A stretch of DNA of 64,000 bases from Heterocephalus glaber (Eukaryota; Chordata; Mammalia; Rodentia; Bathyergidae). The stretch is from positions 3,882,529 through 3,946,528 of the forward strand of contig NW_004624865.1 of assembly GCF_000247695.1 (NCBI RefSeq), given 5' to 3'. Below, piece after piece: positions 11,411 to 23,101 of this stretch. Made by a program: the position numbers and the translations under genes. The notes beneath the pieces are model-generated. The model did not search any database. It was not told the origin of the DNA and saw nothing but the letters and a program-made list of their open reading frames with translations. Each line of letters opens with the position of its first letter. The first letter of the stretch is position 1.

Positions 11411-11574
11411 AAAAATAGTAGGTGGTATTTTAGCAAAAGGATGCCTCGTTTGAAGGAAATAGAGGGAGAAGACTGATTACTAGATGCTTCCTCAGTCATT
11501 AAAAGAAGATTTGTAGAACAACGAGAAATATATAGATATCATCGGGTTTCAGGGTTATGGAGCAGCCAGCAGCT

Positions 11575-11790
11575 ACTTTGGGATCAAATAGACCACAAAA
11601 TTGAATCCTGCTTTTATCATCTAAAATCTTGCTTTTATCATTTGTAACTTTGAACAAGTCTCGGAACCTCTTTGAGTCTCCTTTCCCTTGTCTATATAAT
11701 GTGGATGATGAAATCGAACCTACAGCATATATTGGTGGAAGAATTAAATATTTATGTTACACAGTAGGTCTTTCATAATCACTAGTACGT
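11575..11790 (+). repeat. MIR element
   Basis: ACTTTGAACAAGTCTCGGAA, then CTTTGAGTCTCCTTTCCCTT and ATAATGTGGATGATGAAATC, follows the MIR consensus through its core and into the tail (TACACAGTAGGTCTTTCATA). Confidence 0.75.
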
Positions 11791-12872
11791 CCTCTTCCTG
11801 TTACCACAGTAGATTTTCAAGGCAATGTTCTGAGCTGTTAATACTGTAAAGCTACAGTTCATTAGTCTTTCCTAGTAGTCTTTTATTTACATAATCACCC
11901 AGAGTTTCCAAAATCCAAACCAAACCAAAAAAGGATAGGGATGAGTAATATCCTTTTGTGGCTTTGTAAAGCTTGGCCCTACATCCATAGGATTAGATGG
12001 AGGGGTTGTGGCTGTGTACTGGGAGAAGGGCATGAATATCATATTAAAAGATCTGCATTCAAGGCCATTCACTGTGGAAATCAGCTTTGGAGCAAAAATG
12101 GCATATCACTCCGGTATCTTCCACAATGAAAATAAAGAACTTTTGTTAGCAGCTATTTCATGTGCTGCTCTACATGTTAAGAAAACAATTCAAGAATAGT
12201 TGAGCATCTATTTTTGACTTTATAATAAAAGGAATGAAAATCTTTGATTGGACCAATCGCTCTATTTTGTTGGTATTTGTGTTTTTGTAACATTCGTGCA
12301 GAAAAAGTTTTGTTGTAGCCTAATGTGAATAAGAACACTTCATCTCTCCTATGAAACAAAATTATTTTTCCCATGGGGATTTCAAATGGAAAAGTTGGCA
12401 ACTAGATGCCTTTTTATTTAAAGAGAATCTGCTGAAGTTGTTTCTTGGATGATTTTTTTCTGTAGAGGCTAAATTTGCCCAGGCCTTTAAGACAAATAAA
12501 TCTCTCTCAGTTCTCAAAGATCATTGGCACATATAAGAAAATACAAAAAATTTCCCCCAAACCTAGGCTAGTGACTTCCTAAGTTATGGTTTATCACCTC
12601 TTATTACCTTTAGTCACTAAGTTCATAGCCAACTTTTCAGTTTAGTTTCGCAAATGTTTCCTAAACCACTATCACGTGTAACATGTTCCAGACGCAGACC
12701 AGAGCCTTGGTTTAGTTGATGAGTGGGGAAGAAGATAGAAAAAAGATAATTTAAGTCGTATAGTGTTTGGTGTGCCAGAATGAGTGTGCGGTTTGTCCCC
12801 AGGACTAGTGGAAATTATCATTCTTCAGAAGAAGATAAGTAAATTTACAATCTCTGTAAAGAAGAAAAAAGG
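11791..12872. other. Unassigned AT-rich sequence
   Basis: No gene or confident repeat was seen. Short open frames around 11887-12401 occur on both strands and overlap. Confidence 0.45.
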
Positions 12873-13069
12873 AGGCAAGCGTGTTGGTGGATGTCTGCAC
12901 CCCAGCACTCAGGGAGTCTGACGTAGAAGGGTGACAGGTTCAAACCCAGGCTGGGAAACTTAGGGACTTAGGGAGAGAGACCCTCTTGAAACAAAACATT
13001 TTTAAAAGGCAGGCCATGTAGCTCAGTGTGAATGCCCTGGGTTCAATCCCCAGTACCATCAATAAATAA
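12873..13069 (+). mobile_element. B1-dID SINE
   Basis: A diverged B1 body (CACCCCAGCACTCAGGGAGT, GTTCAAACCCAGGCTGGGAA) is followed by a dID (CATGTAGCTCAGTGTGAATG, GGGTTCAATCCCCAGTACCA) and an AATAAATAAA tail that runs into the GA microsatellite. Confidence 0.93.
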
Positions 13070-13070
13070 A

Positions 13071-13118
<48 letters not shown>

Positions 13119-13345
13119 NNNNNNNNNNNNNNNNNNNNNNNNNNNNNNNNNNNNNNNNNNNNNNNNNNNNNNNNNNNNNNNNNNNNNNNNNNNNNNNNNN
13201 NNNNNNNNNNNNNNNNNNAGAGAGAGAGAGAGAGAGAGAGAGAAGGAAATGAAGAAGGAGGAAGAGGAGGGGAAAGAAGGGGAGGAGGAAGAGGAGGGGA
13301 GGAGAGGAAAGGGAAGGACAGGAGAAGAGGAAGAAGAGAGAATAC
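13070..13345. repeat. (GA)n microsatellite and purine tract with assembly gap
   Basis: Perfect (GA)n flanks a run of exactly 100 N at 13119-13218. A purine-only GGA/GAA-rich stretch follows to 13345. The true repeat length is unknown, and translations across the Ns are meaningless. Confidence 0.98.
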
Positions 13346-13640
13346 ACTGCTTATAATTCATCAGTGTCCAATTAAAAATACCTAGACAGCCAAAGAATTA
13401 AGGCCTAATCCCCAGCAGCACAGAGAACAGCGCTCAAGTAGTTACTATAAATATGCTTCAAATTTAAAGAGCATTTTCTCTGCTGGTTGCATTTCCTATT
13501 TTCTCTTTAAATTTGTTTTTTACAGTTGGCTGTGATTTGCCTAGGTGTGGCTTTTTAGAGGGAAGTCACTGTGTACTATGATTTGTAGCTTGACATTTTT
13601 CTTAAATTTTTGAAAAATTTCAGCTATTTCTTTTTTGTCT
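13346..13640. other. Unassigned AT-rich sequence
   Basis: No gene or recognisable repeat. Confidence 0.45.
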
Positions 13641-13644
13641 TTCA

Positions 13645-13828
13645 GAACTGGGTATAGTACCCAGGAATGCTCTACTACTGAGCTACAGCTCCAGCCTTCT
13701 TTATTTTTATCTTTTATTTTGAGACAAAGTGTTATTAAGTTGTCCAGCCCGGAGATTCAAACTTGTGATCCTCCTGCCTTAGTGTCCCTCAGTGCTGAGA
13801 TTAAAAAATGTATACCACAACGCCATGT
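13645..13828 (-). mobile_element. B1-dID SINE
   Basis: Plus-strand text AGAACTGGGTATAGTACCCA and CTACTGAGCTACAGCTCCAG (dID) then ATTTTGAGACAAAGTGTTAT and TGATCCTCCTGCCTTAGTGT (B1) gives a full antisense dimer. Confidence 0.93.
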
Positions 13829-13929
13829 TTGCTATTTACTCTTTAAATATAACTTCTGCACTATTATCTACATCACTGCTAAGAAAATTCTACATATGCG
13901 TGTTACTTCTTCTCACTCTATTCTTTCTT

Positions 13930-14420
13930 GATCTTCGCATTTCTCATGTGTTTTCCTTTTCTCTCTGTGCATTTTATTCCAAATACTTCTTTTTGCTGTG
14001 TTCTTCAGATCACTGATTCTCTTTTCAATTTCTTCTGATATACATTTGAAAATATTGTGTTCTTTGTATCATAATCATAATTGTTATATCTTCCAGTTTT
14101 ACATTTCCCAATTGATTCTTTTTCATTGCTTCTACTTTTCTATATTTTTACTTAACCTGTTGTTTTATATCTTTGTACATAAAAACATTGTTATTTCATA
14201 ACCCATCTAGTGACTTCTCTTCTGGATCCTTACGTCTATTATCTGTTTCATATTCATGTTGTCTTTTTACCTGCTTTGTTGTTTTTTATCGAGCACCAAA
14301 CACTTTGTGGTCAGTCACCTTTCAGAATCTTCCAGGGCTAGTTTCAGGATTGCTGCATGCTCTACTCCCTTGTAAAAGTCTGCAGGACTGACATGCAGCA
14401 AACACATATACTACTGTCTA
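13930..14420 (-). repeat. Probable old L1M fragment
   Basis: The T-rich plus strand (TTCTTCAGATCACTGATTCT, then TTTCCCAATTGATTCTTTTT) resembles a common antisense L1M segment. It is diverged and truncated. Confidence 0.5.
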
Positions 14421-14926
14421 CTTTCAATCATTTCTGGATGATTTATGATACCCAATACAATGTAAATTCAATGTGAATCATTGCTTTGCTATATTGTGTG
14501 GGGAATAATGATAAGAAAAAAGTCCACATTTTTACTACAAACACAATTTTTAAAAATATACTTGATTCACAGTTCAATCTGTGCATATGTAACCTATGGT
14601 TAGGGAGAAAAAACTATTATCACGTGGTTTCTCTTAAAAAATATAAATAAACTAAGGAGCAAAATAAAAGATATGGAACAGGGAGATAGATCTTTTGCAA
14701 ACAAGAAGGAAATCAACAGATGGAAGGAGAGGAGAGAAAGGAGGAAAAGGGTCATAAAAAGGTGTGTTACGTGCATGCACCAACTCCTGGAGATGAATGC
14801 GATTATCTTGTAGTGCAAACGTGGACTAATAAAATCAAGAGTTATAGAAATTAGTGAAGGCCAGTAAGACGTTACTTTTCTCCAGGAAAGAGACAAAGTC
14901 TAAGGCCAAAGTCCATCTGGATCATC
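14421..14926. other. Unassigned AT-rich sequence
   Basis: No gene or recognisable repeat; a minus-strand frame at 14600-14896 is low complexity. Confidence 0.4.
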
Positions 14927-15319
14927 TGTTATGCACTGACTTGTGTCCTCCAAATTCTTACATTGAAATCCTCCCTGTAGCTCCCCAGAATGTGACTGTG
15001 TTTGGAAATAGGAGCTTTAAAGAGGTAATTAAGGTCAAATGATGAGATGATGTCACATGGGTGGACCTAACCCAACACAATGGGTGTCCTCATAGAAAGA
15101 GGGGGTTGGGACACAGACAGACACAGAGGGAAAACCAAGGGTCACCTAAGAACCAAATGGCCATCTATAAGCCCACAAGAGAGACCTCAGAAGGAACCAA
15201 CCACATTGACATCTTGACCTTGGATTCTGCTCCTTCAGAACTGTAAAGAAATAAATTTATTTCATTTAAGCCACAGAGTCTGTGGCATTTTGTTGTGGCA
15301 GTCCTAAAGATGTAATACA
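14927..15319 (+). mobile_element. MaLR/MLT1-type LTR (ERVL-MaLR)
   Basis: It starts TGTTATGCACTGACTTGTGT and contains ATGTGACTGTGTTTGGAAAT, then GGTAATTAAGGTCAAATGAT, TCAGAACTGTAAAGAAATAA (polyadenylation signal) and CACAGAGTCTGTGGCATTTT, ending TAATACA. This is the standard order of a mammalian MaLR LTR. No viral coding region is attached. Its right end overlaps a target duplication used by a later insertion. Confidence 0.88.
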
Positions 15320-15322
15320 CTA

Positions 15323-15658
15323 TTTCAAAGTATCAATTATTAGTTATTAATCCTTTTAGTCCTTATTTACACTCTCAGTTTCTCACACTAGAGAAACTAT
15401 TTGGTATTTACACATGTGTAGGGGTGGTAGGAGGGGAAGGGGAAAGGAAAGAATGGAAAGGAAAAATCATGAGAAAAGAAAAATAAACGGAAACAAAGTG
15501 TGTAAATAGGGAAGGGTTTGGGGTGAAGGGCGCACAGGTAATGGGGAAAAAATAAGAAACAAGATACATCATGTACAGGTGCAAGCACCCAAAGCTAAAT
15601 CTAAATGTACTGTATACCTAAAATGTACCAATAAAAGAATTGAAGAAAAAAAAAAAGG
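15323..15658 (+). mobile_element. 5'-truncated retro-insertion, L1 3'-UTR-like
   Basis: The 336-bp insert ends CCAATAAAAGAATTGAAG plus poly-A and is flanked by a perfect 12-bp duplication TGTAATACACTA (15311-15322 and 15659-15670). It includes a purine-rich stretch (15420-15500). Structure and tail fit a truncated L1 3' end. Insertion was into the terminus of the preceding LTR, so it is younger than that LTR. Confidence 0.7.
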
Positions 15659-15794
15659 TGTAATACACTAACTTAATTATCAAGAATCAAGATCAACATG
15701 AGACCCTACTATGTTCACCCTTCCTCCCAAAGTATTGTTCCATCTGGTCCCACCAAGCCCAAGTTTGAGAACTACTTGGCTTCCCTTCCTTTTG

Positions 15795-15890
15795 TAGAAG
15801 GTAGAATTTATATTTTATAGGTGAAGAAACAGTGTCTTAGAAAAGATAAGTAACTGGCTCAAGGTCACAAAACAATTAGGGAAATAAAAA
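15795..15890 (+). repeat. MIR fragment
   Basis: TAGGTGAAGAAACAGTGTCT followed by AGTAACTGGCTCAAGGTCAC is the MIR core. Confidence 0.75.
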
Positions 15891-16300
15891 AGAGAAAGGA
15901 TAAAAAATTTAGAGTAACAGATTGTCTCTTTCACTCATAGTTTATATATTAATTTGAGTTTTTTCTGATATTTCAACCATACAAACTCAGTTCGCCATGG
16001 GGATTTTGTAGAAGCCACATCTCCACATGTCACAGATCCTCTTCCCAGGATGACATCTCGTGAGTTACACATGTCCGCTCTCTGTAGAGTAGAAACCCAT
16101 GGCTTGCCTTTAAGGTCACCAAGCAATAAGGAAGTGTTTCTACCAAAGTGTTTAAAATTTGTTCTCCTTACTTCAGTGGGAGGAGGTGGATTCCCAAATC
16201 AAGTATTATTTTTTCTCAGACCCAAAATACATGCATCTTTGTTATAAATTAGTTAGAAAATAAATTATTAAGTTAAATAAGCACTTCTAACAGACTACAG
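15891..16300. other. Unassigned sequence
   Basis: No gene or recognisable repeat. Confidence 0.45.
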
Positions 16301-16304
16301 ACAG

Positions 16305-16415
16305 CGCTGATGAAATGAAGTGCATTTCCGATGTCGGGTGTGATGTTGGGAAGTTACTTCCCCTCTCTAGGCCTTATTCTCCTTCCCTAACAAATGAGGC
16401 AGCAGATTACACAAG
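16305..16415 (+). repeat. MIR fragment
   Basis: GATGTTGGGAAGTTACTTCC followed by TCTCTAGGCCTTATTCTCCT fits the MIR core order. Confidence 0.65.
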
Positions 16416-16779
16416 CTTGTCTGAACGTTTTACGTCATACAGTCCTTTGAAGTGTCCCCTGATTAAGCTTGGAAACTTTCCTTTAGCTTCACTGTGTACT
16501 TTTCTTATTGTATGAAGGTATCAATAAAGCTAGGGCTGTGCTGTAGATTTTATGTCTGGGAATACATTCCAGAGTAGACTATTTCTCAGGCCTTTTAAAA
16601 CTCTAATCTTTCGTATTTTTAGGATCACCATTAGAAAGCATTCTGAGTATATGGGTTCATTAGCTACCAGCAGAAAGCTGGCAAAGCTGAAATTCATTTC
16701 TAGTTTTTATGGTCTTTGAATTTAATATAAAAATTCTCAAAAGGGAGGGGGCCAGGAGAGAAAGGGAGCTGACATTGAT
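16416..16779. other. Unassigned sequence
   Basis: No gene or recognisable repeat. Confidence 0.45.
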
Positions 16780-16890
16780 CCTATAAGGCACTGTCATTCC
16801 CATTGTTTTCAGTTGGGGAAACTGAGGCATAGACTCAAACAACTTGCTCAGTGTCAAAAACAGTTGGTCAAATATGGGACCTATATAGTT
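16780..16890 (+). repeat. MIR fragment
   Basis: CAGTTGGGGAAACTGAGGCA followed by ACAACTTGCTCAGTGTCAAA is a clear MIR core. Confidence 0.78.
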
Positions 16891-16919
16891 CTGGCTGGTA
16901 AGCAGCGCTGTTTAAAATG

Positions 16920-17210
16920 AGTACATGTTTGCATAATGATAACACTCAGTGTGGGAAGATGGTACATGCACACAACACTTCTTAATTCTTTTTCGATCCC
17001 CTTTCCTTTCCCTCCCCTGCCTTCATTTCTTGGTCCCCTTCCCATATGCCAAAGATCTTTCTCCCTGTTTCCTTTTATCCATCTCTCATTTTGCTCTTTA
17101 TTTATACTTTGGGTTTCTCATGTAAGAGAAGCCATGTGATATTTTAGCTTGTGTGCCTGATTCATTTCACTTAACATTATGGTCCCGAGGTGCACACATT
17201 TTCCTACAAA
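16920..17210 (-). repeat. Probable L1 3'-end fragment
   Basis: Plus-strand GATGGTACATGCACACAACA is followed by a pyrimidine-rich stretch and CATGTAAGAGAAGCCATGTG, the antisense look of an L1 3' UTR with its polypurine tract. Confidence 0.45.
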
Positions 17211-17473
17211 CAACTCAAAGTTATCCTTCTTTATAGCACCATCCCAGAACCAGGCAATCCTATGAAAAACTCCAACAGTCTCAGAAATGTCTCTCCTTCC
17301 CCATTGTCTTAAAAGGGATTGGGATGAGTGTTTAGAGGGACACAGTAGAGTCTCCTCTCTCCTCTGACATCACACACACCTCAAAAGCAAATTTGTCAAG
17401 TGGCAGGAAGGTTCAAAACTGTATTTCCCTCATTCAGATTAGATTGATCAACAAACAACTAAAAATTATAGTA
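17211..17473. other. Unassigned sequence
   Basis: No gene or recognisable repeat. Confidence 0.4.
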
Positions 17474-17555
17474 GAAACTGTGAGGAAAAGGGAAGCATTA
17501 AGGCTGAAAGGTTTTTTTCAGCCTTAACTGGCTGATTCCAAACACACACAGTTTC
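17474..17555. repeat. 82-nt inverted repeat able to form a hairpin
   Basis: A perfect 12-bp inverted repeat TTAAGGCTGAAA/TTTCAGCCTTAA (17498-17509 and 17516-17527, 6-nt loop) sits inside a second perfect 9-bp pair GAAACTGTG/CACAGTTTC (17474-17482 and 17547-17555). Size and shape would suit a small hairpin RNA or a MITE core. Neither is shown. Confidence 0.75.
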
Positions 17556-17813
17556 CCCTATGGTGAATAAAATATTGTATTAATAAACGCATTAAGGATT
17601 TTTGTTAACCTTAGCCTTTAATTTAGAAAGGGCAAATAATGACTAGAGCTTTTTAGGTATTATTCTCTTTAGGATCTTTATATAAGTAGTTAGGATTATG
17701 TAAGTGCAGGGAAGGAGACAGGCTTTATGCTAAAAACTCGAGAAAGAAATTTAAGATCATGCCCACAGCTCACGGCAGATGAGCTGTGCCAATAAGATTT
17801 TTGTTAAGATTAT
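17556..17813. other. Unassigned AT-rich sequence
   Basis: No gene or recognisable repeat. Confidence 0.4.
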
Positions 17814-18165
17814 TGTATCAGTTTTCTATCACTGACACAACATACCTGAGATAAATAAATTTTAAGGAGTAAAGTTTATTTGGGTTCATAGTTTTAGACA
17901 TTTCAGTCCACAGGTGGTTGGCTCCACTGCTTTGGGGCCTGTGGTGAGAGAACATCATGACGGCAGCAGAGTGTAGCAAAGCTGCTCATTTCATGGTGAC
18001 AAGTTTGCAGAGAGAGAAGGTACCAGGTTCCAATATCCTCTTCAAGGCCCAGCCTCCAATGACCTGACTTCCTCCCACTAGGCCACACCTCCTAGAGATT
18101 CCACTTCCTCCCAACAACATCACAGCCTTGTGACCAAGGCTTCAACACAAGGCCTCCACAACAAC
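17814..18165 (-). mobile_element. MaLR-type LTR
   Basis: Plus strand TGTATCAGTTTTCTATCACT, then ACATACCTGAGATAAATAAA, CAGTCCACAGGTGGTTGGCT and GCCACACCTCCTAGAGATTC is the reverse complement of a rodent MT/ORR1-like MaLR LTR. No internal coding region is attached. Confidence 0.85.
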
Positions 18166-19985
18166 AGAATGCTCAGAAGAAGGCAAGTGCAGGTTCTTTG
18201 TTGGCAGAGAAGGTGACTGATCAGAAATGGAGGGGGGATGTGCTCAGGGAGTCAGATAGCGTTACTTGGGCTTAACATTTTAGGATGAATAACTTTAGCC
18301 AGAAGTGAACTAGAGGGAACAACCTCTAGAAAACAGGAGCCACGGCAGTACAAAATATACTACATGCTGTTGATTTTGAGTGTCCATGATTCCAGATACC
18401 TGCTCAGACAACCACGATGACCCCTGGTGTCCCTTCTGGCTCGGCCTCAGAGTCTCGTGTGGCCTTGTCTTTGACGAGAGTCTCAGAGGAGCCTCATGGA
18501 TGGCTGCCGCCCTCCAACCTAAGGTCTAAACTAGATTCACATTGGCTATAGGGCCCATTCCTTCACACCTCCCTGTGGAGCCGGCCAGGGCATTGCCCTC
18601 ACAGACGTGACATACAAGGATGGGGTCTTCCTCCCCTCATAACTATGTCCCTTTCCCTCTTCTTTCTCTCTAAATCCAATATCCATCCTGTCAGAACCTC
18701 CTACCAGACCCTGACCGGAGGTGAGTGACTGCTGGAGATGCCCCAAGGTAGTCCTCAGTGAGTCACCCTGTGTGACGCCCCCCCGTGATGGCATCTGTGA
18801 CATAGCTGACACGACACTATATGACTCCTCCTGTACAAGCTGGAGAGAGTGAAACAGCTGTTTTCCAGCTCCCATAAACAGGGACACACGGCAGGGAACT
18901 GAGGTGGCCTCCAGGATATGCAGCCTCCATTCTCCAGCCCATAGGAAGCTGATGTTCTTAGTCACACAGCTGAAAGAAAATCGTCTGTCCCTACCCGAGG
19001 GAGAGTAGAAAGGGTCTTTTCTAGCTGCCAGTCCAAATGAGAGTCCAGTGTAATTAGTGCCTCGGTTGCAAGCTTAAGAAAAGCTGAGCAGAACATGGAG
19101 CTAGGGTTTCCTGATGAGCATACAGCGTGAGCTAATAAATGTGTCGTTTAAGGCCACTAAAGCTGTTGTCCTGTGTAGCGCAGCAACAGTAAATGAATCC
19201 AGCACCCGGCCTTATCTCATGACACCACCCACCCGGAGCCCTAAAGGAATGAAGACCTCGGGGGGAAGGAAGTTCTGTCCCACTTGCACCTCTCTTCTCC
19301 GCAGAGTGACCAAGCTGTTCTCCCACTCATGTTTACATCATCTTGCTCTCCTTGCATCGTGGTGGACAGGGAGCACCGGGAGTGGTTAGACATTTCCTAT
19401 ACAAGAACAGAGGAAAAAACCTATGGGAAGAAGCATAAAACTGTGTTGGTGCACTAGGACAAAAAGCAAAGCTGACACAAGAAAGAGGTGAGGGCCATGC
19501 AAAGGGCAGCAGACAGGCTGAAGAGCAGGCAGTGGTTTGCCCCGGGGGAGCAGCTGTGCAGTAGCTTTCCAAACCGACCCCTCCACCCGCTGGAGCACAG
19601 GGTCCTTTTCCATCCAGAGCAGTCAGATGTGAGAAAAGAGGCAGCAAAGTGGGAAGCAGGCTCAGATCTCCCAGGCTTCTGTCCACAGGTGAATCAAGAA
19701 GTTGGCCCCACCCGTGGAGCGGCAGGCTCCCCCGTCTGCACACCCATGGGGCTTGCAAGGGCTTTCTTTCCCGCTGGGGTTTGTGCGTTGCCTATAAACC
19801 TTTGGCTCTGTGGCCTGGTCTCCTTCAGGACAGAGAACGTAGAGTAGCAGCCTGTGACCGACCACACAGCACAGACACGACAGGATCCAGAAAAGGGTTC
19901 AGGATTCTGATACCAAGGTCCCCTCTTTCTCCTCTAGCATAATAGTTTTCACCCCTGGGAGCTTTGGGGGAAAAAAACCCTTCCA
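18166..19985. other. Non-repetitive, moderately GC-rich sequence
   Basis: This is the longest stretch in which I recognise no transposon. Open frames of 119-141 codons occur on both strands (for example 18546-18965 minus, 19333-19758 minus, 19488-19847 plus) and overlap each other. None shows a domain or convincing splice-site pair. It could include exons or regulatory DNA, but I cannot support one. Confidence 0.35.
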
Positions 19986-20034
19986 GAGCAATCGATTAGA
20001 ATTTCTGAGGGTGGGAGGCAGGAATCGGGCTGGG

Positions 20035-20245
20035 ATGTTTTCTTTTCTTTTTTTCCTTTCATTTCTTTTCTCTTCTCTTCCTCTTCCTCTTCCTCCTCTT
20101 CTTTCACCTCCCTTCCTCCTCCTCCTCCTTCTTCCTCTTCTCCCTTTTTCCCTTCTCCTGCTCCTCCTGCTCTTCCTCCTCTCCCTCCCTCTCTCCCTTC
20201 CCCTTTCTCTTTCCTCTCTCTCTTCTTTGTTTCATTCTTTTTTCT
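20035..20245. repeat. Polypyrimidine tract (polypurine on minus strand)
   Basis: About 200 bp are almost entirely C and T with CTT/CCT runs. Serine/leucine-rich translations here are compositional artefacts. Confidence 0.93.
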
Positions 20246-20450
20246 TTTAAGCTTACCAAAAGATTCTAATCTGCAGCTGGGATTAAGAACATTTGCTTTG
20301 TTCCACACTGCCATGAGGAGGTAGCAATTTCAAAAGCTCAGAGTGAAGACAATTCCAAGAGGCATTTGAGGGAGGCAAAGGCTGAAACTATGAAACTTAG
20401 AATTTTTGGCATGCTTTTTTTCCTGCTGCTTTTGAAGATTCTCTTCTTAG

Positions 20451-20485
20451 ACACACGCACACGCACACGCACACACACGCACAGA
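20451..20485. repeat. (CA)n/(CACG)n microsatellite
   Basis: ACACACGCACACGCACACGC-type repetition with interruptions. Confidence 0.9.
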
Positions 20486-20599
20486 TTTTTACCAAATTGA
20501 ATGCCCTAACGTTGCTTTCCTCACATTCACAGTTTCTCTTTCAAGTCGGGATCATAAAGCAGCTCACTGCATTGTTAAAAAATAAATTAGACATAGCAC

Positions 20600-20745
20600 G
20601 CCTAGGGGACTGGGATGTTTCTGTTGACCAAACTCTGTTACTAATAACTTGCATCATCCTAGGGATCTATTTAGTCTGTTTGAATGACTTATTCTGTGAA
20701 ATGGGGAGGTTGGCTTTGCTAATCACTGAGGTCTTTTCTAACTGA
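20600..20745 (+). repeat. MIR fragment
   Basis: AACTCTGTTACTAATAACTT through TTATTCTGTGAAATGGGGAG follows the MIR consensus order. Confidence 0.6.
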
Positions 20746-22360
20746 GAATTTCTGATAGTTTCATAATTAAGAAAAGAATATGAGAAGGACACATATATGG
20801 CATAGCTGTGGTAGATGATACTATAAGTGAAAATGTTTTATGGAGTATTGATTGCTGATAATTTTATCTGGATGCTGCTCTGTATGTGTGTTCCTTAGTT
20901 TTGTCTACATTTCACATGAAAAAAGAAATGCCCCAAGAGCGTTTACATGTCCACACTGAGCTTGTGACTTGTGTCCTGGAAGTCACACATGCAAAGTTAA
21001 AGAGCAAGTTCTCTGGGATGTCTCAGGCAGTGGCATACAATGATCAAATGACCGTGGGAGGTCATTTCCCTCCCAGACTCTAATTCCTCGCTTTTAACAC
21101 TAGGATAACAGTAATGCATGCTTAGAATAGAGTGAGAACCCAGCAAGTTAATAGAAGCTGCTCAATACGATGTCTACTGCATAATGTACAGTCACTAACT
21201 TTAGTTATTATGATGTCAATTTAATCAGCTAATCTTTCCCAACATCCCAGAACTAGTTTCTACAATACAGAGGTGAGTGGGGACAACTCGGCGGACGAAG
21301 GGTAACCTTAGAGTCATATTCTTTGGCAAGCAGCATAGGGACGAGGTCATGGTTAACCCATTTGATACCAGGGTTGGGCAGGGACAAAGACGATCTCTAT
21401 TCGTACTGGGCGGGGGAGCTGTTCCAGAGCCTCCCCTGCCCCTGCCCGTGTCCTTGGACAAAACAAGAACCCAGTGGACTGAAAACCTGAATTCTAGCAT
21501 CAACTGTACCCTCACCATCCCCTCAGCGCCCCTTGCTCATGCAATGCTGGGGACTCTTATCCCGTTAGGAAGCCCGGTCCACCCCACTTTTGCCAGTCTG
21601 AACTAATGAATTCAGGAGCACGTGGAAGAGAAGCTTTTTGCAGTCAGTCAGATCCGCACCCCTGCCAAGACCCTGCAGGCTGAAGCACCCCAGGGCAGTG
21701 CCAAAGTGCCGCTCCCCGGAAATCACAGCCAGACCTGAAAACGTGCTGTCTATGTGTCAGGAGATAAAAGACACCTGGTCTACATCCCATGGTTGTCATG
21801 ACAGCCGAGTCTAAAATAGACTTTCAGACACAAGAGCTGTTTGGCTGCCTCTGACCTACATGTAAGCATGAATATTATTCACGTTAGAAAGAAAGCCATT
21901 TTCTGTTTGATTCAAGGAGATATTTGGAAAACAGGCTGTGGATTTGCTCCATGGGGATATTAGAAAGTTTGAAAGGAGTGCCTACATTGTGAAGAAGATA
22001 ATAGTTTGTACTTCTTGTAATAACGCCCTTGAACAAGGTGACACTAGCATGCTCTAATTTCCACCTGATCATGTGTTAGGAATTCAGTCTATATAGCAAG
22101 AAAAAAAATACAAAGCTGAATAGTTATGAATATTCTTATCTGTTCACCCTTTACCACTTCTGTTCACTAGCAAGAAGAAAAAGAAATAGGCAGCTAGGGA
22201 GGCTGAGGTGAGGTATTTGGCGTAAGAATTAATTTCTTTCTCCTTCCTCAACTTTTACTTTTGTTGGGTTTGCTCTGCCCATGACAGTTCTACAATAGCT
22301 CAGAATGTTTTTATGAGCAGTAACCCTGCCATTTTCCTCTAGAATTTTCCACTAGTAAAA
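20746..22360. other. Unassigned sequence
   Basis: No recognised repeat or exon. A plus frame at 21277-21606 (109 codons) and its minus-strand shadow 21225-21518 lack any domain. Confidence 0.4.
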
Positions 22361-23100
22361 GACATGGGCTGAGGACTTGTGCTATCCAGTGTGACAGCTG
22401 TGAGCCACTTGAGGCCACTAGACACTTGAAATGTGCTTGGAATAGATGACACGTGCCTTAAGGGCAAATACACGCACATGTACGCACACCAGATTTGGAA
22501 GATTTAGTATGAAAAGTAATGTAAGATGTTGCCTTTATATATTTTATACCAATTACCTATTGAAAATACTTTGGATATGTTTGTCTATTAAATAAGTTGT
22601 TATTAAGTTATTTTCCCCTGCTTTGTTCACTTTTTGAATGTGATCACTTAAAAATTTTAAATTATGTACATGGTCTACATTAGGAGTAGATGGATACATG
22701 TTAGGTAATAGATGATTGCTAGCCAAATAATTTATGATAGAATGTGAAGTTGGAAAAGAGGACAAGAGAGGAAGGGAAGAGAAAGAAAAGGAGAGAGCAC
22801 ACATCGGTCTGGGGTCAGAGTGCCTGGACCTTACTCAGCTTTTTGTAAATGAGTGCATGTCCACAGCACAGAGTGACTGCATGTGTCCTGGAGAGCTGGT
22901 CCTTGGACGCAATACATCATCACTCCTCTGTGATTTTCCATTCCCTACCCTTCTCCCTGCCTGATCCTTCCAACTCTTGATCCTCTTCCCATTTGCAAAA
23001 CCTCCATTTTCATCAGCGTTTTTCCTTTCAATTCTATTTTTTTCCATCTCCTTCCCCTCACTTCCTCCACCTCCCTCTGTCTCTTGTTTCCTATCCATTT
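22361..23100. other. Unassigned sequence
   Basis: A short block at 22370-22460 (CTATCCAGTGTGACAGCTGT ... GAGGCCACTAGACACTTGAA) vaguely resembles a mammalian DNA-transposon relic. Otherwise no feature, apart from a purine-rich patch at 22745-22800. Confidence 0.35.
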
Positions 23101-23101
23101 C

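Noticed and set aside
13032..13385. Open frames through the GA repeat and N gap on both strands
   Set aside because: Arg/Glu or Ser/Leu repeats across unknown bases; purely compositional.
19333..19847. Overlapping 119-141-codon frames in GC-rich unique sequence
   Set aside because: Both strands are open at once and no domain, splice pair or start context favours either.
20011..20314. Leu/Ser-rich and Lys/Glu-rich frames resembling membrane or charged proteins
   Set aside because: Artefact of the polypyrimidine tract.
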